Shown: one piece after another, positions 55,901-64,000 of the stretch
Position numbering within the stretch: the first letter of the stretch is position 1
Layout: every line of letters begins with the position of its first letter
Assembly (NCBI RefSeq): GCF_050436995.1
Contig: NC_134747.1
Coordinates: 11,725,501-11,789,500, forward strand
From: Anticarsia gemmatalis
Lineage: Eukaryota; Arthropoda; Insecta; Lepidoptera; Erebidae
Length of the DNA stretch: 64,000 nucleotides
Direction: 5' to 3'
The notes under the pieces: generated by a model
Databases searched by the model: none
Told to the model about the DNA's origin: nothing
Seen by the model: only the letters and a program-made list of their open reading frames with translations
Position numbers and translations under genes: made by a program

Positions 55901-57504
55901 TTTTACTAGCTTATTATCCCGTAGATAAATGAGGGGCGGACGAAGTGTCCGGTCCTTGAATTTCTCATGCCGTTACTAGAGAGCCTCTGAAAAATACAGG
56001 CTTAGTGAGACAAGTTGTAAGGTTGTACGGACAATGAGAATGTACTTGACTTGGTTAAAGTCGAACTTAGATATGCTGTAAGCACAGCTTAAAATTTTTA
56101 TAAGACTTATATAAAGTTTTGTCATGTCAACTTATATCCAGAGATTCTATGGAGTTCTAGGACATTGGTTTTTGTAGGTCTTGCATATAAATATGGCTTA
56201 CTAAATACAATACATTATACAGCCCTTCGTATGTTTTATGTATAACTTTTTTGATAGACAAGTTCATCACGTCATAATATCTACCACCAACATACGTAGT
56301 GAGTGCAGAAAGGTTTTTGGTATACAAAGTTTTTTTTCTATTACTGAAACTCTTTTATAAATACCATAACTCAAATGCTTTATCCACCTCAATTTCTATC
56401 CGGTAATTCACGGCACAATGGCATATTTTTATTCCTTATTTCGGTTAAACCATTCAAAATTCATATAAGCATTAGGGGAATTTCATTTCGGAATTGAGAG
56501 CGGAACACTAAAAGGGGCGATGAATGAATTTTAATATCGGTACGTGTACCTGAAGAAAATTCTCATTTTGTCCTATTTCCTCATTGAGAAATTGTCGAAA
56601 GGATCCGTCGGTACGATTCTATTGTCTTGTCTTGAGAGATTTTATTCGTGATTTTTATTTAAGTGTTTCTATAGCTATTTTTAAATGGGTCGTGATGAAA
56701 TGCGACTGTTACAGCGGGAGCTGATTGGAGAAAGATATGGCAGATGTTGCTGACGCTAATTATTTGATAAAAATGAAGGAAAACGATAAAAACTGAATTA
56801 ATAAAATGAAATTCAAAGCAAGAGAAACTATTTGCTTAAAAATTACATCTCAAACTTGTAACAATGAAATAAAACTAGGCCTAAATAACCCTAGCCTGGT
56901 TTAACCAATCTCGCATTCCGAGAGAAGCCCCTTGGCTAGCAATAAGACAGTGACGGTCTAATTTAACTTTACAGTTCTACTCCTTACCCAGTAATTAGTA
57001 CTAACTCAACTTCATCAGACCACATCACGTCAAAGACAGCCCAATTAAAACGAAGAATAATGTGGTCATAAAACTAAATGATCGTATAAAGCATAATGTC
57101 AGAACTATGCGAATTACGGCCCCAGTTATTTGAGGTCTGGTCACGTACGGCCACTAGGCTTTTTGCCGGAGTGGACCCGGCCGTAAGGAACGTATGTTAG
57201 TGAATGATAAAGTTTCAATGGTGAAGAATGAGTGTTTTTTATTGGATGTGATTATGATATTGGATAGGTAATTTGGGGTGGTGAAAAAGTTACATAATTT
57301 TATTGTTTTAGATGATCTATGCCTATACGTGTATAAAGCAACGAAAATCTTGCTGATGAACTATGAATGCATGCATGAAAGGATTATGATTATGTGATCA
57401 CAATTGTTTTTTATTCTACGTATTTAGGATAGTAATTTTGTCTGTTAATGACTCAACCTAATAATAGGGGTTGTCTAAAAAAGCAATACTCGTAATCATT
57501 TCAG
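52971..57504. other. No recognised gene; GC-richer patch 57090-57200
   Basis: The interval is AT-rich with only short motif-free frames. A small hairpin GGACGAAGTGTCC occurs near 55938-55950. The tract 57090-57200 (GGAGTGGACCCGGCCGTAAGG) is much less AT-rich than its surroundings and may be conserved non-coding DNA. Confidence 0.4.
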
Positions 57505-57594
57505 CCTGTACTTGGCCAGCGTGGTGGACTCAACGCTTAACCCCTCTCTAATTCCGAGAGGAGACCCTTGCCCAGAAGTGGGACATTTATTTTT
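57505..57594 (+). repeat. SINE 3' tail fragment
   Basis: TTGGCCAGCGTGGTGGACTC, AACCCCTCTCTAATTCCGAG, AGGAGACCCTTGCCCAGAAG and TGGGACA follow the same order as the 3' half of the SINE at 15902-16194. The tRNA-like head is absent. Confidence 0.8.
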
Positions 57595-59011
57595 AGAGTT
57601 TACATCTATACCAGAATATATTTTATTTCATTCAAGGCACATCAATTCTACTTAATGCTCCCAAACCGTTATTGCGTCCAATATAGCACTCTTAACTCTT
57701 TTAACTTAAAGGAAAAGCATTTTCAGCAGCTACATTTCATTCAACCAAGATTGCTGCTTTGAACGTATTCAGATATTCAAGACTATTCAGCCTATGACAG
57801 GCGCTGCCAAATATTGGAAGTAAAGCCTACTGTAATTTGGCAGCTTCAGTTTCTTTCTAGAAAGTATTTTACAATTTAGGATAGTGAGATAATGTGCTAT
57901 TAAAATTTTGGCACGAAAGGATCGTAAAGATTATTTATTACTAATTATATTTAAGAACATTCTGCTTTTTTACCCCATTTTTCAGTGAAAAATTCGTGTG
58001 GTCTCATTATTTCAAGGTTCAGCTGCAATTGTGAAAGAATTGCTTAAAATAAAATGTATTTATTCAAGGTTACATTTGCTCTGAGGTTAGCATAAATAAT
58101 TAACATTTGAGATATATTTTTCATATTTCAGTTCTAAAAGACCGAATAAGTTTCACTACACAATTAATAAATCATCCGAACCAATAAATAAAATGACAGG
58201 CTGTGATCTCGCTTAGCTCAATATTTATCTGCAAGAATATAACTAAAATATTCCAAATAGACATTTGGCATATTTTAGTTTCATATCTAAAATTGGAGGT
58301 GCTATTCTTACTTACTAATTCAGGCTTATAGACTCTTATAATTCTAGCAACTTAAGCATAAATATCTTTAATTAATTACTATAACTAAAATAACATTTGG
58401 CAGTACCAAGAATATGTAAACAAAATTAAACGCTGAACAACCTAACCACATCACAGGATCCAAAAACCTTTAGCAAAATCAAACGTACACGTGTCGAAAT
58501 CCTAATTTGTCTAATTTACCTCCGCAAAGTAAAAACGATACGCAAAACCAAATGTTTACTAACAAATAAGCTAATTCAAATTTCATACGAAATCATGGAC
58601 ATTCTCTTTGAAGCTGGGGTTATTTGTAATGAGATTTTTTCATGTTAAAATATTGAGAGACCCTCGAGGGATTGTATGGACGATTTCACTGTTTGTTTTA
58701 TATATCAATTTTGATAAGTCTCGTTTAGTTATTGGTGTATCGTTGGTAGGATTAAAAGGGTGCTTTGTGTTAAAAAATATTATCATGAGAGTTTTACCCT
58801 GAGGCCAGATCAGACGGTTAGTTATGGATAGCACGGCCATCTAAAGTTAAAAATATGTTTGACCGTTATTTAAGCAGATCTTGCTCTTCCAAACAGGCTA
58901 GTATTGTGTATTAGCTATTAATACTGAAAGATCACTATGATTTCATAAGACGATCTATAAAATATGTTAAATGTTTAACAAAACGTCGTTCCATAATAAT
59001 AGAATAATATG
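57595..59011. other. AT-rich stretch without a recognised gene
   Basis: A 10-bp inverted repeat (GCTGCCAAAT ... ATTTGGCAGC) lies at about 57804-57844. Otherwise nothing was recognised. Confidence 0.4.
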
Positions 59012-59093
59012 AACTGGTCCTATTGGCGCTCGATGGGGGAGGCCTTTGTCCAGCAGTGGACGATTCCCGGCTGAGATGATGATGATGATGATG
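59012..59093 (+). repeat. SINE/LINE 3' end with ATG microsatellite
   Basis: GGGGGAGGCCTTTGTCCAGC, AGTGGACG and CCCGGCTGAGATG lead into about six GAT/ATG units (59075-59093). This 3' end with a GAT tail is a common lepidopteran retroposon end. The 5' part is missing. Confidence 0.75.
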
Positions 59094-59447
59094 AACTCAT
59101 AACTGTACTTATATTTCATACCATTCCTCAAAACACTCACACGAATAACTGACTCAATCTAATTTCAGAATATGAAACACACAGGATTAAAGTGAAAATG
59201 AATCGTTCATTGTGAACAATAAATTGTGCGGTGAGCGAACATTCAATAATTTACTGTAATCGCTCGTAATGCCTGTGAAAGGTGACAGGTGGAAACATTT
59301 ATCAAGATATGTTTAAACTTAGTATATTTCAAAACATAATGTTATGAAATACGGGGAGCGTATTAATTTACAGCTGCAAAAGCGAGCTTGAAATAATACT
59401 TGATTATGTTTTACGTTACATTTTGGTGGTTTTCAGACACAAAAATT
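59094..59447. other. AT-rich stretch without a recognised gene
   Basis: Nothing recognisable was found. Confidence 0.45.
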
Positions 59448-59755
59448 GGGTTGGAGTCGGCTACCAGTCTCATTAGATGCAGCTGAATATCAGTATTTTG
59501 CATGGAGCGACTGCCTATCGGACCTCCACAACCCAGTGACTGACGACTGTAAGACTGGTTGTCATACTTTTAAGCTTCTGACTACTGTTAACGACCATCA
59601 AAGATCTTTGAAAATGCCAGCCGGGTCCCACAATCTAACGTGTCATCTGAAACACGGAGGAACTCGATATGAATAGATGGTCACCCATTCACAGAACAAC
59701 CTCAGCAAGCGTAGCTTAACTCAGAGATCGATCCGCGCGGCTGTTGTTGCTTAAT
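59448..59755 (+). repeat. Common lepidopteran dispersed repeat
   Basis: The order CGGACCTCCACAACCCAGTG, TAAGACTGGTTGTCATACTT, AAGCTTCTGACTACTG, TGCCAGCCGGGTCCCACAAT, GAAACACGGAGGAACTCG, TGGTCACCCATTCACAGAAC and GCTTAACTCAGAGATCGATC is one I recall from many moth sequences. The block is GC-richer than its flanks. The parent element class is uncertain. A 76-codon frame at 59446-59676 is incidental. Confidence 0.65.
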
Positions 59756-61305
59756 ATGTATTAGCACTTAAACTTGACCGAGACATTACTTGGCTCGTAA
59801 AAACTTAAGGAATTCTTCTCACATAACACGATGTCAACAAACGAGGCACGGAAAAGTCATTTACTCAGGGAGTTTCCTTAGGGACATGAAAAAACTCCAC
59901 TGACGACGGAACTTTCACCATTTGCTTATAAAAACCAAAACTTGTCATATGTTTGGAATGGCTTCTTAATTCTTACGATAAAAGAAACGAACACAAAAAT
60001 ATTACATTTTGTTCAAAGTCTAAGATTTGAAACATTATGATAAAGATTAACTTATTTTATAGAATGGAAAATGGTTAAAACATATTAGTGACATTTTTAA
60101 AGCTTAAGAGAATTTTGTAACTAAAATGATTTTAGCGGAAGGGTATTCCAATATTTCCAATCCTACAGTGATTTAGTGAATGATTGCTGGATAAACCCTA
60201 AAAACGCGAAAAAAAGATGTTCATGATTTTCTTGCACGTTACTGCCCAATTTTCAAAAAAGAGTCTTTCTGACTTATTACCTACTATCCCGTCAAATAAA
60301 TTATCATTCCATCAAAAATAATTTATATTCTGGATTGACAAAACATAATTTGCCTACCTTATTTAACCCTGTAAACGTTCAGCTGGCAACCAGTGATAGC
60401 TTTATAAATGAGATGAATCAATCAAGACTACGCACAATATAATAACTGCGTTATGAGAACAATGACAGATTGTACGTTCATCGATCAAAGCCAGCGGCTT
60501 AAATGGTTTAGTCTGAAGATTTTGGGTAAATTTATTATTAAGATATTGTACTCATCTATTTTATTTTGAGAGGAAATAATATATGGGTAGGATGTTTTTG
60601 TGGTGTTCTTTTGGCTCAATTTTTGGTTGTGAAAGGATAGGTGAGAAAAATTCCATAGGGTACATATTGCTGTCAGAAACATATTTTGTTTCTGCAACTA
60701 AATTTTGATAGACAAAGATTCAGTAATTAAATCTTAGATAGGTAGCCTTAGGTTCGAAATTATATAAACTAAATTAATTTTACTAACATTCTTAATTACT
60801 ATTGCTATAAAAAATGCAATAAAATTGTTTTTGATAGCCTAAAATTAATGAAAGAATCTGGGATTTAAAAATGTTTTCCACAATATTTCAATATTATGTG
60901 CTTTGTCTTTATTATTATATAGTATTAACCAACACTTATTTTTTAAATAATCCAACATAAACAAGTAATATTTGTAAATCTCAACGTAATAAGTTATTAT
61001 GAAGAGTAAAGCCGACACTCATCTCGGCCGGTGAATTAGCATTGCCATTCAGAACGGATGGCAATGCAAATTTTATACCAGTGTTACTGTCACTCTGACT
61101 GTTTTTATTAACCTTCATTTTATTACATTATAATAGGGACAGATTTATTTTTATTTATATGAAAAGTTTAATAATATCATAGATTTATGTGTTCGAGTTT
61201 CTTATAGAAAAAATGACAGGGCTTTGTTAATTTTTCGCTGTAGTTGTGTATATTTACGGCATCGGTTTTTTTTAAGAAGCATAATTTTCGTTTTTCTTTT
61301 CTATT
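59756..61305. other. AT-rich stretch; 10-bp hairpin at about 61040-61068
   Basis: GCATTGCCAT and ATGGCAATGC are inverted around a loop of about nine bases. Nothing else was recognised. Confidence 0.45.
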
Positions 61306-61367
61306 TTTTTATTATTACGGTACGGAACCCTTCTTGCGCGAGTCTGACTCCCACTTGACCGTCTTTG
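61306..61367 (+). repeat. Lepidopteran repeat end fragment (TACGGAACCC type)
   Basis: GGTACGGAACCCTTCTTGCG then CGAGTCTGACTCCCACTTG resembles a widespread lepidopteran repeat end (TACGGAACCC ... CGCGAGTCCGACTCGCACTTG-like). It is a short, diverged fragment and the class is uncertain. Confidence 0.5.
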
Positions 61368-61802
61368 TTTTAATAACGAGGAGAGACACTACATGAACAA
61401 ATACATCACAAAGTATATAGCAGAGCAAATAATTTGGAAATACTACTTGACTATATTATTCTTATTCATTTGTTTGCTTATTTTGTTAATCTTTAGTTGT
61501 AGCTTGGAATTCTGTTATAAGATGTTTTGTTTTGCTTGGCATTTTTTTGTAAAGCATATTCAGTAGCGTACATATCACCAATACCCAAAAAATAACAATT
61601 ATCTACGTTTTTGGTTTTTTCAGCATATTATAATATTATACCTTTGTTTTTATAAGGCACTGCAGCTCAAACAAAATTATGCCATGACGAGATAATCCAC
61701 TCTACGCCTTATCGTTGATCGATCTCAAAGTTATGAACGGTAACAGGTGTCTCAAAGATCCCTTTTAGGAACGGTCTCAGATAAAAAGTGATTTACGAGC
61801 CT
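61368..61802. other. AT-rich stretch without a recognised gene
   Basis: Nothing recognisable was found. Confidence 0.45.
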
Positions 61803-61885
61803 GCCTCTGTGGTGCAGTGGTGTAGGCGTCTGCTGATCACTGTGGTTCAGGTTTGATTCTCGTGCTATTGACATTAAAAAAAATA
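61803..61885 (+). mobile_element. tRNA-derived SINE head, truncated
   Basis: The head starts GCCTCTGTGGTGCAGTGG; box A (TGGTGCAGTGG) is at 61810-61820 and a weakened box B (GGTTTGATTCT) at 61850-61860. It passes almost directly into an A-rich tract at 61874-61882, so the SINE body is missing or this is a head-only retroposon. Confidence 0.7.
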
Positions 61886-62339
61886 TTTATTTGAAAGTTT
61901 TTATAAGCGGTCTCGAACCTAGAATGCGTTTGTTTTGTTTTATGGAACCCATATTGAAAATGACGAAACATTTATTTAATTTCTTCAAACTGCCGTGCCT
62001 CTATGGGGTGTTTAAAAGGTATTTTTTTGCCTTGGCTCGATACGTTACCAGGTATCTAGATACCAAATAACGATACCCTGAACTAGGGAATTAATCATTG
62101 CTGTCATTTAGATTTACCTCCGCTTCTTTGAAAACTAAATAATTCAGTCCCTACAAAATTAAACACCATTAATTCTATCAAGTGGCAACTATAAGCTAAA
62201 TTGATGAATTACGGAATGCCGCTTCGAAATAGAATTTTGTGTTTTAGTGCATTTTAATACTGTGATTTTATACTCACAGAATTCGCTAAGGTTAAAGACT
62301 GAGATCTAAATATTATGTCAAATTATTATGAAGAAAATA
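61886..62339. other. AT-rich stretch without a recognised gene
   Basis: A 14-bp palindrome GGTATCTAGATACC occurs near 62051. Nothing else was recognised. Confidence 0.4.
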
Positions 62340-62512
62340 GCTAGCCGGTTGTCGGTAGTCGATAGTGGTAGAGAATCGAGGTACTGTACCTCGATTCTGC
62401 CAAAATGTTTCCTACGACCCCCGTCAGAGGCGCTGATCAGATTTTCATACAAAATTTCTCGATGACAGTTCGGTTGTCGGTAGTCGATAGTAGTAGAGAA
62501 TCGAGGCACTGC
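62340..62512 (+). mobile_element. AGAGGCGCTGATCAG-family copies, head-to-head junction
   Basis: The right end of one copy (GTCGGTAGTCGATAGTGGTAG, ending at about 62385) meets the left end of another (GTACCTCGATTCT), making a 13-bp perfect palindrome with a one-base centre (62372-62398). The second copy then jumps to CTGCCAAAATGTTTCCTACG and matches the copy at 47 kb over about 113 bases with two internal differences (core GTCAGAGGCGCTGATCAG). Confidence 0.82.
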
Positions 62513-62745
62513 TCACATGATTTAATCGATATTGACAATTACCGACACATCATGCTGGATACTATTTAGTTCACAAGTATCAAGACTAAAATTTGGATAT
62601 TGTTAAAGAGCTGCCGAAAAGCGAGCGTTTGACGTTTAAAATCACTTCAATAAATAGTTCTTGTGAAATACGCTAGAGGCGCTGATCCATTTCTTACAGC
62701 AGGTTTAGTTGCTTGGTTATCAATAGTGGATACTGGCAGGAAATC
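62513..62745 (+). repeat. Decayed AGAGGCGCTGATCAG-family copy
   Basis: ATTGACAATTACCGACA, GCGTTTGACGTTTAAAATC, ACGCTAGAGGCGCTGATCC and GTTATCAATAGTGGATACTGG follow family order with many changes. Its left end abuts the copy at 62340-62512. Confidence 0.6.
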
Positions 62746-63796
62746 GCCTTTCAGAACAGATGAAATACGAAATACGGCATTGAAATGGAATTTCATCCGT
62801 CTGTGCAATGTCCAGGAAACAATAGGTATTCTAGCGTTTTGTGTGACACTCGGATGATGGGTGATGTATTCAGGGAATGGACGGCGCATACAACGTGTGT
62901 TCAGGAATGTAATCTTTGTATTGTGTTTGTACTTTTGTTTTGGAACTAGTTCGTGAATTAAAATTTTAAGGAAGACTCTTTCTGTGTTCTGGTTTTATCG
63001 ACAAAAAATATTTGAAATATATTTAACTTGTATTTATAGCTCCTTGCTTATATTTAAATATTGTTTATATATTTAGATTAAATAATTTTAAGTCTTGAAC
63101 AGGACAAATACATGTGTATAATGCGTATAAGTAACATGGCACAAACAACTTTAGAATATAATAAACAATATTTGCTTAGAATGCCTATGTTATTTCAAGC
63201 TCAGAACAGATTCGGAATGTTTACAAAACAATCACAGCAATATCTAATCAACAAGAAAATCGTGACAAAGTTATATTAAGATCATCTATCCTGCTTCAAC
63301 ACTGCTTATCAGAAAGAGCCAGAATTTATCGAAGCAAGTAAACATTAATTGAACTGTATCCTAAACAAACAAACCCTTTGACATTGCATTTTGTTGACGA
63401 AAGCTTAAAGTTTGACCGACATCCATCAATCATGGTGCCTCTTCGATTTATCGAACCTTTTCTGATCTGAGGGTTTTTATAAGGGTTATATGGGTTAATT
63501 AGGGTTATAAATGCATGGAACGTTTTGCGGTGCCACATGTGGTCGAATCTATTAGATTGATGATTGAAATCAGAAACAGAGGCAATCAGGAATCATTAAT
63601 CCATTTTTAAACATAGCATTTTTAAGTTCAATTTTAAAGAACAAGTATCTTAAAAGCTACGCAAAGAATCTTGAGGAACATCTTAATTAAACACTCGAAT
63701 AATATTAATCATTTTCCCCGTATGTTTAAATAGAGGCAAGAAACGCCATTAGCAATTATCTCGGCAAACTTTTTTGCTTCAAACATTATCATATTT
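62746..63796. other. AT-rich stretch without a recognised gene
   Basis: Nothing recognisable was found. The short frames on both strands near 62647-62889 are incidental to the repeat. Confidence 0.45.
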
Positions 63797-63844
63797 TCAT
63801 ACATACATACACAATACACATATATGTACATACATACATATATG
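63797..63844 (+). repeat. CATA/TATG microsatellite
   Basis: Two CATA runs (CATACATACATACACAATAC and TACATACATACATATATG) flank a TATATG centre. It is a simple tetranucleotide repeat. Confidence 0.85.
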
Positions 63845-64000
63845 ACCGTCGTACTGCCCACAAAATATCAATTTAATTTTGTGTATTGTCTCATATTTGA
63901 TCAGAATGAATTAAATTCAAAGTTAATTTAAAACAATCAACACAAATTCCTCTTTAATTAACTACTTAAACAAATACTCGTGACATCTAAAATATTGTTC

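Noticed and set aside
59446..59676. 76-codon plus-strand frame
   Set aside because: It lies within a common dispersed repeat; no protein family was recognised.
1..64000. Endogenous virus, bacterial insert or defence-type gene cluster
   Set aside because: No capsid, integrase, envelope, polymerase or bacterial gene signature was seen apart from the retrotransposon and the piggyBac-like remnant.

Overview
The window looks like non-coding nuclear DNA of a lepidopteran insect, probably a moth. It is strongly AT-rich. It carries several tRNA-derived SINEs with lepidopteran-style tails, a piggyBac-like remnant flanked by TTAA, a non-LTR retrotransposon and many short inverted-repeat elements. Family recognition is from memory, so the narrower guess (noctuoid moth) is weak. 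I see no convincing host protein-coding gene, true tRNA, rRNA, CRISPR array or bacterial-style operon. The stretch could be intergenic or a very long intron. Isolated short exons cannot be excluded by eye.

Layout. 1-13 kb: unremarkable AT-rich DNA with a SINE head at the left edge, a SINE tail fragment (1.8 kb), a Helitron-like short repeat (3.7 kb), a nearly complete minus-strand SINE (8.35-8.56 kb), and fragments of two further repeat families. 13.5-15.1 kb: a decayed piggyBac-like element bounded by TTAA, with CCCATTT ends and a broken transposase. 15.9-16.2 kb: a full-length SINE with a perfect 10-bp target duplication. 18.5-24 kb: several copies of a small inverted-repeat family sharing the core AGAGGCGCTGATCAG, plus a separate 199-bp inverted-repeat element. 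24-35 kb: mostly featureless. 34.9-38.4 kb: a young, 5'-truncated non-LTR retrotransposon (reverse transcriptase plus RNase H, open frame over 900 codons) ending in four TTAGG units and flanked by a 14-bp duplication, immediately followed by a full-length SINE. 39.0-39.5 kb: a striking 490-bp element with 93-bp inverted ends that encloses at least four hairpins. 40.4, 47.1-47.4 and 62.3-62.7 kb: further copies of the AGAGGCGCTGATCAG family. 49-51 kb: a perfect 22-bp hairpin, a hairpin-plus-octamer repeat and a 474-bp near-perfect palindrome. 52-64 kb: SINE fragments, a common lepidopteran dispersed repeat (59.4-59.7 kb) and microsatellites.

The only recognisable proteins are encoded by mobile elements: a reverse transcriptase/RNase H polyprotein (minus strand, 35.05-37.9 kb) and a piggyBac transposase pseudogene (plus strand, 13.93-14.98 kb). 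The most noteworthy signals are structural: the stacked hairpins of the 39-kb element (one capped by the very stable GCGAAGC mini-hairpin), the telomere-like tail on the retrotransposon, its target-copied 5' filler, and the large palindrome at 50.6-51.1 kb.
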